Source: CAZFAP01 sp964516325
GTDB taxonomy: Bacteria > Auribacterota > JABMQX01
DNA length: 34,494 nt
Assembly (NCBI GenBank): GCA_964516325.1
Contig: CAZFAP010000032.1
Location: 1-34,494, forward strand
Direction of reading: 5' to 3'
Below, in pieces: positions 1 to 6,817 of the stretch; within the stretch, counting starts at the first letter, position 1, and each line of letters begins with the position of its first letter. Both the position numbers and the translations under genes were made by a program. The notes beneath the pieces are model-generated. The model was not told where the DNA came from. It saw only the letters and a program-made list of their open reading frames with translations, and made no database searches.

Positions 1-172
1 AAATCCTTTTGTTCAGAAGAGACAGCGCCTCGTCATACCGCCCATCCTGAATCGCGCCATTCACCGCCGCCTCCGAGACTTTCGCCTCCTTTCCGCCCCC
101 CTCTTCCGCCGCCCAACACCCCATTCCCAAAACCACCATCACCACCAACCCCAAAACCTTCACCACCTTCAT
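1..172 (-). CDS. Exported TPR-like protein, N-terminal part (runs off the left edge)
   Basis: The first 57 codons of a gene whose remainder lies outside the window. The ATG at 172-170 is preceded by GGGAGG at 185-180 with 7 nt spacing, which fixes the start. The protein begins with a Met-Lys-Val-Val-Lys n-region, then a hydrophobic stretch rich in Val, Leu, Gly and Met to about residue 18, then CWAA followed by an acidic and Gly-rich stretch: a signal peptide. The sequence before the Cys (LGMGC) is a poor lipobox, so signal peptidase I cleavage near WAA is more likely than lipidation. The last visible part (AIQDGRYDEALSLLNK) has the helix pattern of a tetratricopeptide repeat. It points the same way as the TPR lipoprotein upstream but is separated from it by about 420 bp, so it probably has its own promoter. 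Function unknown. Confidence 0.75.
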   Translation of the reverse strand, partial: MKVVKVLGLVVMVVLGMGCWAAEEGGGKEAKVSEAAVNGAIQDGRYDEALSLLNKRI

Positions 173-595
173 TCTTCTTCCTCCCGAATTGAGTTCAAGT
201 GAGAAAGCTTGATTGCCGTTTTCAGTCGCCTCTCGGCTGGATCGCGGGACACTCCGACCTTTGTCTCGGTTGCCTGGGTTCAATTTGCCCGCGAGCTTTT
301 CTGTTTTGAGACAGTCCGCAAAAACGGTGCTCTCTATTTTAGACCGATTATCCTTCCAGAAGTTCCAAGGAAAAAGCTGGCTCACGCGACGAAACTTGAT
401 GTCAGACCGTAAAACGGAGTCACGTGGGAAAAGGGGACAGGCTCACGCCAGCAGCGTGCTTGAGGAAGGCATGTTCGCATGGCGAAGGCACCCGCCTCGG
501 AGGGGGGCATAAAGAGCTGAAGAGAACTTACCCTCGCAGCGGTCCTGGCTTTTCGCCCGGGAGACGGCGCTTCGGGGCTTTGCAGGGACAAGGCT
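173..595. other. Intergenic region, no gene seen
   Basis: Both strands hold only short overlapping reading frames without convincing ribosome sites or family features. Small palindromes are present: CACGC-CAGCA-GCGTG at 444-458 and TTCGC-ATG-GCGAA near 475-487. The stretch AAAAGGGGACAGGCTC at about 430-445 resembles a sequence I have seen in dispersed intergenic repeats of other bacteria; that is recollection, not a search result. The part next to 173 should carry the promoter of the gene at 1-172, but no clear -35/-10 pair stands out. Confidence 0.5.
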
Positions 596-1669
596 TCACT
601 TCACAGGGGTCGGGGGAGTTTTAGGCTTCTCCGACTGAAGCGCCGCGATCTCCTCCAGCACAGCGTTAGCCTCTGCCTCTCTCCCCATAGCCTGGAGCAC
701 CATCGCCTTTGTATTTAGTGCCGGGACGGACCGGGGCTTTATCCGGACTGCCTGATTGCATGCGTCCAACGCTCCCTGCCACTGCTCGAGTTTGGCGAGG
801 CTCTGAGCCTTCTCATTGTACGCTTCGGCGAAGGAAGGCGAAAGGAAAGCGGCCCTGTCAAAAGACTTGACCGCGTCTTCGTGCTTGCCGAGTTTTGCCT
901 GAACGAGCCCTCGTTGGTAAAAAGCCTCCACGTAGTCCGGCTTCTCGCCGACGGCTTTATCCAAGGCGATCAAAGCATCGTCGAGGCGGTTTAACCGTTC
1001 GAGGCACACAGCGGCGCGGAGACCGGCTTCCGGATAACTGCGGGGCAGTTGAAGCATGCTCTCGTAGCACTTCAGCGCCTCCTCGTATTTTCCCGTCTCT
1101 TCGAGGATTAGCCCCTTGTTAAACAAGGCCCTTTCTGAACTGGGATTAAGGCGGAGGGCGTTGTCAAGAGAGAGGAGCGCGAGTTCGTATTCCTTCTGGC
1201 TGGCCAGGACCATGCCGAGGTTGACGTGAGCGCTCTCGTACTGGAGGTCGGCCCTTATCGCGTCTTCCAGGGAAAGGCGCGCCTGGTCGGTTCGCCCGAC
1301 CAGGTGCAGGGCAATTCCTCTGTTGTTGAGAGCCTCGGCGAACCTGGGGTCGAGCTGGATGGCCTTGTCGTAAGAAGCCACCTCATTTTCAAGCATCCCC
1401 AGCTTTCCGTAGGCGACGCCCATAGCGTTGAACGGCCACGGGTCGTTCGGATTGAGCTTAACGGACTTCTCGAACAGCTTGATTGCGCCGCGGCAGTCGT
1501 TGCTTCGAAGGCTGGTGAGGCCTTCGTTATAATACCGGGCCGCCTTTGCTCTCACCTTGGCGGTCTTGTCGGCGGGTCGCCCTTCGCGGTCGCCCGTTGT
1601 GACGCAGGAGGTCAGCAGCGCTATGGAGGAAATGAGGACGAGGGCGAATAACCACTTGGACTTGTTCAT
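596..1669 (-). CDS. Nine-TPR repeat lipoprotein
   Basis: A 357-residue protein. Residues 1-22 form a lipoprotein signal peptide with lipobox LLTSC (lipidated Cys22), so it is probably anchored in a membrane facing the periplasm. From about residue 42 to 340 there are nine consecutive 34-residue tetratricopeptide repeats, with the typical Gly/Ala at position 8, Ala at position 20 and Pro near position 32 (e.g. ALNNRGIALHLVGRTDQA). The C-terminus is a short Pro/Lys-rich tail. TPR solenoids mediate protein-protein contacts; no catalytic domain is present. It follows accA by 57 nt on the same strand and has a very strong Shine-Dalgarno sequence, which suggests efficient translation from a shared transcript. 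It may be a scaffold for an envelope complex; its partner cannot be named from the sequence. Confidence 0.9.
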   Translation of the reverse strand: MNKSKWLFALVLISSIALLTSCVTTGDREGRPADKTAKVRAKAARYYNEGLTSLRSNDCRGAIKLFEKSVKLNPNDPWPFNAMGVAYGKLGMLENEVASYDKAIQLDPRFAEALNNRGIALHLVGRTDQARLSLEDAIRADLQYESAHVNLGMVLASQKEYELALLSLDNALRLNPSSERALFNKGLILEETGKYEEALKCYESMLQLPRSYPEAGLRAAVCLERLNRLDDALIALDKAVGEKPDYVEAFYQRGLVQAKLGKHEDAVKSFDRAAFLSPSFAEAYNEKAQSLAKLEQWQGALDACNQAVRIKPRSVPALNTKAMVLQAMGREAEANAVLEEIAALQSEKPKTPPTPVK

Positions 1670-1679
1670 GGGGCGCGTT

Positions 1680-1689
1680 TCACCTCCTT
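1680..1689 (-). promoter_or_regulatory. Near-perfect Shine-Dalgarno for the TPR lipoprotein
   Basis: The minus strand reads AAGGAGGTGA, a ten-base complement of the usual 16S rRNA 3' end, 10 nt before the ATG at 1669. It is the strongest ribosome site in the envelope cluster and supports the chosen start. Confidence 0.8.
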
Positions 1690-1726
1690 GGGGGATGGGT
1701 TGTCCTTATTGGGGTCTCCACGAAAA

Positions 1727-2776
1727 TCATCGGGTCTTGGCTTCCGATGGCAGCGTTTCTGATGAGACCGGAACGGGTGGTCCGCCCGATGGCGGGGGAC
1801 TGGCCCGGCGGGCGGCCTCTCTCTCCAGGAAAGCCCCCATCACTCTGAACTTCTGGTATCTTGCCTCCATCAGCTCGTCGAGGGGCACGTCTTTGAGCCT
1901 GTGGAGGTAGGAGAGGAGGCGCTGCTTAAAGATTGCACCCATTTCCGCGTGGTTGGTATGTGCCCCGCCCAGGGGCTCGGGAATAATGTCGTCAATCAGT
2001 TTATGCTCAGCGAGGTCGGCTGCTGTCAACTTCAGCGCGCTGGCAGCCAGGTCCATTTTTCCGGCGTCCTTCCAGAGTATCGCGGCGCACCCTTCCGGGG
2101 AAATCACCGAGTAGTAGGCGTTTTCGAACATGGCGACGATGTCGCCGATGCCGATTCCGAGCGCACCTCCGCTGCACCCCTCGCCGATGATGACGATGAT
2201 CATCGGCGTGCGCGTCTGCATCATTTCTCTCAGATTCAGCGCGATGGCTTGAGCCTGTCCTCGTTCCTCCGCCCCGATTCCCGGATACGCTCCCGGCGTA
2301 TCAATGAAACTGATGACCGGCAAATGAAACTTCTCTGCCATCTTCATCAGCCGGAGGGCCTTCCGAAACCCCTCTGGATGAGGGCAGCCGAAGTTCCTCA
2401 TGATGTTTTCCTTGGTGTCTCGACCTTTTTGGTGGCCGACAAGCATAACCTTGAAATTCTCAATCTCTGCGAGCCCGCCGATCAGAGCCTTGTCGTCGCC
2501 GTAGAGCCTATCCCCGTGCAGTTCGGTGAAGCTTCGCGCGATGAGTCGCACGAAATCGAGCATGTAGGGCCGGCGGGGATGCCTTGTGAGCTGCACCTTC
2601 TGCCACGTGGTCAGGCTCGAGTAAAGCTGCCCGCGCTGTGCCTCAAGCTCATTCTGAAGCGTGGCAATTTGAGCCGAGAGGTCAATTCCGCCGTTTTCGG
2701 AAGACTTCTTCAGCGCTTCGATTCTCTTCTCGAGTTCGATGAGAGGTCTTTCAAAATCGAGACCAGTTCCTGCCAT
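1727..2776 (-). CDS. accA: Acetyl-CoA carboxylase carboxyltransferase, alpha subunit
   Basis: Catalyses, with AccD, the transfer of carboxyl from carboxybiotin-BCCP to acetyl-CoA to give malonyl-CoA, the first committed step of fatty-acid synthesis, in the cytoplasm. The 349-residue product shows the AccA layout: an N-terminal coiled-coil-like helix (FERPLIELEKRIEALKK), then TRHPRRPYMLDFV, HGDRLYGDD, GHQKGRDTKENI, FGCPHPEGFRKALRLM, SFIDTPGAYPGIGAEERGQ and the oxyanion-hole segment EGCSGGALGIG, all hallmarks of the family. It is about 30 residues longer than the E. coli protein, owing to a Pro/Ser-rich C-terminal tail. The beta subunit gene is not in the window. It lies 70 nt after the L,D-transpeptidase gene on the same strand, so lipid supply and wall/membrane genes are grouped. 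The ribosome site is weak (GAGAAGAAG next to the ATG). Confidence 0.97.
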   Translation of the reverse strand: MAGTGLDFERPLIELEKRIEALKKSSENGGIDLSAQIATLQNELEAQRGQLYSSLTTWQKVQLTRHPRRPYMLDFVRLIARSFTELHGDRLYGDDKALIGGLAEIENFKVMLVGHQKGRDTKENIMRNFGCPHPEGFRKALRLMKMAEKFHLPVISFIDTPGAYPGIGAEERGQAQAIALNLREMMQTRTPMIIVIIGEGCSGGALGIGIGDIVAMFENAYYSVISPEGCAAILWKDAGKMDLAASALKLTAADLAEHKLIDDIIPEPLGGAHTNHAEMGAIFKQRLLSYLHRLKDVPLDELMEARYQKFRVMGAFLEREAARRASPPPSGGPPVPVSSETLPSEAKTR

Positions 2777-2812
2777 CTTCTTCTCTCGTGGTAGCCGCCG
2801 CCGGATATCCTA

Positions 2813-2829
2813 TCGCGGGAAGCCCGCGA
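2813..2829. repeat. Perfect short inverted repeat between ldt and accA
   Basis: TCGCGGG-AAG-CCCGCGA forms a 7-bp perfect stem with a 3-nt loop in the 70-nt gap between the L,D-transpeptidase stop (2847) and the accA start (2776). No T-run follows on the minus strand, so it does not look like a classical intrinsic terminator. It could be a pause, an mRNA-stabilising hairpin or a REP-like element. Confidence 0.55.
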
Positions 2830-2846
2830 CTGGTGAGTCGGCGATG

Positions 2847-4016
2847 CTAATCTGTAATGACTACCTCGGTGTCCAGTGGGACGATTTTGAAAAGCTCCTC
2901 CACGTCCCGGTTGATAAGCCGAATGCACCCCTCGCTGCTCTGCTTTCCGATGGAAGACTCGTCGTCCGTGCCGTGGATGCCGTATCCGCTCAGATCTTTT
3001 TGGCCGTCGGCGATTTCCAGTTTCATCCAGCGGGTGCCGAGGACGTTCTCGGGGTCTCCGTATGGGATCACCCGCCCCTGACGAAACCACGGCGGCTCTT
3101 TGACCTTGTCGGTAATCTTGAACCTTCCCAGAGGGGTGCTGTCAAACTTGCCGGTGCCTATCCTGTACTCGTTTAGCACTACATCGCCGCTCATCAGTTT
3201 GAGAATATTGTTGCTCCTGGACACTTCCAGTCGGAATTTGTCCGTGATGACCTTGATCCTTTTCCCGATTTGAATCATTCGTGGGTCGCCGATCCGGTTG
3301 CTTTCTTGCAGCAGGTCTGTGGTCGTCCCAACTCTCTTGCTCATGGCTTCCAGAGTGTCCCCTTCTCGCACAACGTAATACTCGCTCCTGGGAACGGTCG
3401 TTATGATCGGGGAGAACAACATCTTCATGTTGAGTTTGTACGAGGCTTTCCGGAGTTCGGGATACTCGAGTTTCTTTGCCTCCAGCTTCTCCAAAACCTC
3501 TCGCGCTTCCACAAGACCGCCTCTGTCCACCATCCTATCGGCAAGGGCAATCTCAGATAGGTGGGCAAAGCGGGACTTCGGCGCCGCGGCAATGGCTTTC
3601 TTGTAGTAGTCTCCCGCGCCCTGTCGCTCCTCGTCCGTTCCTCCGGCCGACCGCAGTGACGCCAGGGAGTAGAAAGCTTCCGGGTGGTGACTCCGCATGA
3701 AGGAGTTTTCGGTCATTTTGTTCCAGCTTTCGATTGCCTTTTCACGGTTGCCCTGCTCGGTGTAACACCGGGAAAGGAAAAGGAGCGACCGGTCCTTGAG
3801 TTCACCCTGCGGCGCCTCTTTGTAGCATTTCTCCAGCTTCTGCTGCGCCTCGGCGTACTGCTTTTTCTGGAATAGGTCCATCCCCGCGGCGAGGAGGCGC
3901 TCCGTTCGCGATTTGCCGGAGAAGCTCGTGAGGACATTCGCAAGGTAAAAGGCGCCGGCTCCGATCACCACGATTCCGGCGACAAGGATTAGGATTTTGA
4001 CTTGTGTCGCTTTCAC
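2847..4016 (-). CDS. LysM- and TPR-containing L,D-transpeptidase (YkuD family)
   Basis: Probably cross-links peptidoglycan by 3-3 bonds or attaches proteins to it. Starting from GTG at 4016 the product has 389 residues: an N-terminal membrane anchor at about 6-27, a TPR-like helical region at about 40-170, a LysM peptidoglycan-binding domain (YYVVREGDTLEAMSKRVG onward), and a C-terminal YkuD domain. The YkuD signature is intact: GIHGTDD with His348 and SSEGCIRL with the nucleophilic Cys364. An alternative GTG at 4028 overlaps the kinase stop codon (GTGA) and would add four residues; the start at 4016 leaves an 8-nt gap from the kinase stop and has AGAAG upstream. Either way it is translated right after the kinase gene. 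The anchor should place the catalytic domain in the periplasm. Family assignment is firm; the exact start is not. Confidence 0.92.
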   Translation of the reverse strand: MKATQVKILILVAGIVVIGAGAFYLANVLTSFSGKSRTERLLAAGMDLFQKKQYAEAQQKLEKCYKEAPQGELKDRSLLFLSRCYTEQGNREKAIESWNKMTENSFMRSHHPEAFYSLASLRSAGGTDEERQGAGDYYKKAIAAAPKSRFAHLSEIALADRMVDRGGLVEAREVLEKLEAKKLEYPELRKASYKLNMKMLFSPIITTVPRSEYYVVREGDTLEAMSKRVGTTTDLLQESNRIGDPRMIQIGKRIKVITDKFRLEVSRSNNILKLMSGDVVLNEYRIGTGKFDSTPLGRFKITDKVKEPPWFRQGRVIPYGDPENVLGTRWMKLEIADGQKDLSGYGIHGTDDESSIGKQSSEGCIRLINRDVEELFKIVPLDTEVVITD

Positions 4017-4024
4017 TTTTCTTC

Positions 4025-4888
4025 TCACTTCTCCGGCGTTCTGCCGCCGGTTGAGTTCGTTCGTTTGGACATCGGCGCGACTTTCTCGAGGTCTCGGACG
4101 ACCAGCCCCATGTCCGGGTACCGCTTGGCGGGGTCCTTCTGTATGCAGGTCATCACGATTTCTCCCAGCTCCCGGGGCACGCAGGCATTGAACCGTTCCA
4201 TCGCTTCGGGGCGCACCCACTCGCTGACGTGCTTGTGGAGCACCTCCTGGTCGCTGGTCCCTGTATAAGGGAGGTAACCGGTTAGCAACTCGTACGCGGT
4301 TATCCCCAGGCTGTAGATGTCGGCGCGTTCGTCGTATCTTCCGTGCAGGATCATTTCAGGCGCGATATACGACCTGCTGCCGGAGATGAGACGCGAGACC
4401 AGGTGCTCTTTTTCTTTTCTCACCGCCAAGCTGAAGTCGGCGACCTTCACTTCCATGGTGTTGGAGATGAGGATGTTCTCCGGTTTGATGTCTCTGTGGA
4501 TGACCCGGTTCTTGTGAAGGTACTGGAGACCTCGCGCCACCTGAACCAGAATGTCAACTGGCTTCTCCGCGACGGCCGGCTCGTGCCGGAGCAAGTAATG
4601 TTTGAGGTTATCGCCCTCCACATACTCCATCACGACATAGGGCATTTCCTTGTCGAGGACAACGTCGAACACCTTGACGATGTTGGGATGGTCAAGCGGT
4701 CTGACGGTCTCCGCCCCGCCAACAAAGCGCCTCACGTTGCGAGACGTCTTGCTGATCCACGGCAGCATAATACGCAGGGCATAGACTGCTCCGTTGCCCC
4801 GGTGGCGCGCCTTGTGGATTTCGGCGATTCCTCCCTTATTGATCGTTCCGATCAGTTCGTAGTCGCCAACTATCTTGCCAAAACTCAT
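4025..4888 (-). CDS. Ser/Thr protein kinase-like protein with altered VAIK and DFG motifs
   Basis: A 287-residue cytoplasmic protein made almost only of a eukaryotic-like kinase domain, with no membrane segment or PASTA sensor. The ATG at 4888-4886 overlaps the pssA stop (ATGA), which chooses this start over longer frames. Seen motifs: a glycine-loop region (GTINKGGIAEI, residues 14-24), alpha-C Glu60, the catalytic loop HRDIKPEN (131-138), APE, and DIYSLG of subdomain IX. Two key positions differ from active kinases. The ATP-anchoring Lys of VAIK is Arg39 (VYALRIM), and the Mg-binding DFG is DFS (151-153), keeping the Asp but losing the Gly. In many families a VAIK Lys-to-Arg change strongly lowers activity, so this may be a pseudokinase or an atypical kinase. 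The coupled pssA and L,D-transpeptidase genes suggest a link to envelope homeostasis; that is inference. Confidence 0.9.
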   Translation of the reverse strand: MSFGKIVGDYELIGTINKGGIAEIHKARHRGNGAVYALRIMLPWISKTSRNVRRFVGGAETVRPLDHPNIVKVFDVVLDKEMPYVVMEYVEGDNLKHYLLRHEPAVAEKPVDILVQVARGLQYLHKNRVIHRDIKPENILISNTMEVKVADFSLAVRKEKEHLVSRLISGSRSYIAPEMILHGRYDERADIYSLGITAYELLTGYLPYTGTSDQEVLHKHVSEWVRPEAMERFNACVPRELGEIVMTCIQKDPAKRYPDMGLVVRDLEKVAPMSKRTNSTGGRTPEK

Positions 4889-5724
4889 CTGTCGCCCTGT
4901 TGTGTTGGAAAATCGTCCGCAGCGGGCAGGCGTCTCCGTCTTCTCCTCCTGGGGGATCGCGTGACCTGGGCGGGCTGCGGCTCCATTTCCACCGCGCGCT
5001 TGCGCACCACGGCGCGATAACAGACGCGTACAGGGCAGTATGCCGTGTAAAGGGCAAAGCAAAGGAACAAGGCTCCCTCAATGAAGAACATCATTCCCCC
5101 AAGAGCAAGCAACATGATGACCAGGTGGATGAAAGGTTTCTTGCCCTGGGGACGCAAAATCTGCACGATCGCCGGGTAGCGAACGGTGCTCACCATCAGG
5201 AAAGAGAGAGGGAGCGTCACTAAAACTAAAGAGTGCGCATGCGCCGGGAGAACCAAGCCTTGCTTTCCCAGGTCGCTGTACCTATGCAGCGCAATCACAA
5301 GAGACGCTAACACACCCGCGGCTCCCGGTGACGGGAGACCGGAGAAAGGCGATTTTTTTGCCTCATAAACCTGAACGTTGTACCTCGCCAGGCGAAGAGC
5401 CGTGCACGCCAAATACAGAAACGCTATGCCCAGGCCCGTCCGTGGGTCTCCTCCGACCTCGACCACGTGCAGCTTATAGACCAGCAGCATCGGCGCCATG
5501 CCGAACGTTACCAGGTCCGCCAGAGAATCGTATTCCACGCCAAAGCGGCTCGACGTTCTCTGAAGCCTGGCGACGACACCGTCGCAGAAATCGAAAATCA
5601 GACCCGCCAACACGGCCCCTGCCGCAAGGACGTAGTCACCGCCGATGGCGAGGGCAATTGCCAGGACGCCACAGAACAAGTTCGCCGATGTGAAAAGGTT
5701 TGGGAGAACGTATATCTTTCTCAT
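4885..5724 (-). CDS. pssA: CDP-diacylglycerol-serine O-phosphatidyltransferase
   Basis: Makes phosphatidylserine from CDP-diacylglycerol and L-serine in the cytoplasmic membrane, the step before decarboxylation by Psd. The 279-residue protein carries the CDP-alcohol phosphatidyltransferase motif D-x2-DG-x2-AR-x8-G-x3-D-x3-D, seen as DFCDGVVAR, then GVEYDSLAD. It has about seven hydrophobic segments, typical of the integral-membrane (Bacillus-type) PssA rather than the soluble E. coli type. The C-terminal tail of about 40 residues is unusual: hydrophilic, with a run of seven arginines (SPRRRRRRRLPAADD), and may touch acidic lipid head groups. The ATG at 5724 overlaps the psd stop and its own stop overlaps the kinase start, so it is the middle of a tightly coupled trio. 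Confidence 0.96.
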   Translation of the reverse strand: MRKIYVLPNLFTSANLFCGVLAIALAIGGDYVLAAGAVLAGLIFDFCDGVVARLQRTSSRFGVEYDSLADLVTFGMAPMLLVYKLHVVEVGGDPRTGLGIAFLYLACTALRLARYNVQVYEAKKSPFSGLPSPGAAGVLASLVIALHRYSDLGKQGLVLPAHAHSLVLVTLPLSFLMVSTVRYPAIVQILRPQGKKPFIHLVIMLLALGGMMFFIEGALFLCFALYTAYCPVRVCYRAVVRKRAVEMEPQPAQVTRSPRRRRRRRLPAADDFPTQQGDR

Positions 5725-6443
5725 TTGAGCCTCGCAATCCGGGAGATGCCGCCTTTCACCCGCTCTCCTTCTTTCACCAGCACTTCACAGTCCAATGGGA
5801 GAAAGACGTCCACTCGCGACCCAAACTTGATTAATCCTATCTTCTCGCCTGCTCGCACTGGGTCGTTGACTTTTACCCTGCACACGATCCGCCGGGCTAC
5901 CTTTCCCGCGATTTGCCGCATCATCACGCGCGCCTGTTCCCCCCGAATCCCGATGGAATTGCTCTCGTTGGTCAGCGAAGCTTCGGGCAGGTCCGCGCGA
6001 CGAAACCTTCCCTTTCGGTAATTAAGAAATTCTACCCCTCCGCCGATGGGGGCGTAGTTCATGTGCACGTTGAGAAGGCTCATGAAAACGCTTACCCGGC
6101 GGCTTCTTGCCTGGAGGTAATCCGGCTCATCAGCTTCTGCAACGCTGACGACCTTCCCGTCCGCAGGGCACAGTACGTCCGAAACCAGAGCAACAACCTG
6201 CCTTCTTGGGTCGCGGAAGAACATCGCCATCGCCAATCCCGCGATCAGGAACGCCGCCGCGACCACGTACCATCCCGCTGCCGCTGCGGCCACGCTCGCC
6301 AGAATCGGCGCCACCACAATCAGCAGACCCTCTTTTGCGACCGGAAAGACACTTTTCACGCTTGTGGTGTCGGGTTCCTCCTGCCCTGACGACGCCCCCG
6401 GCCGGAGCAGCAAAGCCAACGTTCGTAGAAGTTTCGGCAACAT
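5721..6443 (-). CDS. psd: Phosphatidylserine decarboxylase (short, archaeal-type family)
   Basis: Converts phosphatidylserine to phosphatidylethanolamine. The 240-residue proenzyme has two hydrophobic segments near the N-terminus (about residues 35-75), the segment DGKVVSVAEADEPDY, HMNYAPIGG, and the self-cleavage site FGSRVDVFLP. Cleavage before Ser209 would give a large beta chain and a small alpha chain with an N-terminal pyruvoyl group. The site reads FGS where many relatives have LGS. Compact length and motif spacing fit the short Psd family. The ATG at 6443 has AGGAAG 10 nt upstream. A GTG at 6359 (Val29) is an alternative, relevant because a promoter-like element overlaps the ATG. It is the first gene of the envelope cluster; its stop overlaps the pssA start. 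Confidence 0.95.
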   Translation of the reverse strand: MLPKLLRTLALLLRPGASSGQEEPDTTSVKSVFPVAKEGLLIVVAPILASVAAAAAGWYVVAAAFLIAGLAMAMFFRDPRRQVVALVSDVLCPADGKVVSVAEADEPDYLQARSRRVSVFMSLLNVHMNYAPIGGGVEFLNYRKGRFRRADLPEASLTNESNSIGIRGEQARVMMRQIAGKVARRIVCRVKVNDPVRAGEKIGLIKFGSRVDVFLPLDCEVLVKEGERVKGGISRIARLK

Positions 6444-6472
6444 TTATACCCCACTTCCTGCCCCGCCGTCAA
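6443..6472 (-). promoter_or_regulatory. Candidate sigma-70 promoter overlapping the psd start
   Basis: On the minus strand TTGACG (6472-6467) is followed after 18 nt by TATAAA (6448-6443), a good -35/-10 pair in GC-rich DNA. The -10 element contains the A of the annotated psd ATG, so if it is used the transcript would begin inside the reading frame and translation would need the GTG at 6359. A chance match or a further upstream promoter is equally possible. Confidence 0.35.
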
Positions 6473-6817
6473 TACGAAATCGAGGGGGCGGCGACTGAAC
6501 CGTTTGGCAACGCCTAAGTTATGGAGCTATCGAGGGCGTGTGTCCCCTGCCCGCCACAGGCTCAAGTAGCCGCCGGGGAGCCTTGTCCCAAGCTGGCCCG
6601 CTCCCGCTGGGCCCAGAGACGCTATCGGCGAAACGCGAAAGAGAGTACCTGTGCGGTGCAGAGAAGCAGGAAAAAAGGCGACCTACGCTACGCAATGACC
6701 CTTGACGGGCGCCGCCATCGGCGTCAATGTCATGGTCTTGCACGCCCTTCTGTCACCGCCGGAACGGACCCTCCTCGACGGTCTCGATGAGACTGAAGGC
6801 GCCGGACCCCAGTCCAT
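6473..6817. other. Intergenic region between psd and the aldo/keto reductase, no gene seen
   Basis: About 345 bp lying upstream of psd and downstream of the aldo/keto reductase gene (both minus strand). Short frames on both strands lack ribosome sites and recognisable features. A weak inverted pair TTGACG/CGTCAA occurs near 6702-6727. I checked by eye for tRNA, tmRNA, SRP and RNase P signatures and saw none. Confidence 0.5.

Noticed and set aside
173..595. tRNA or structured RNA gene in the first intergenic gap
   Set aside because: No T-loop GTTCRA-type signature or cloverleaf arms could be found; only isolated 5-bp hairpins.
2813..2829. Intrinsic terminator between the L,D-transpeptidase gene and accA
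   Set aside because: The stem is perfect but no T-run follows on the minus strand, so it is listed only as an inverted repeat.
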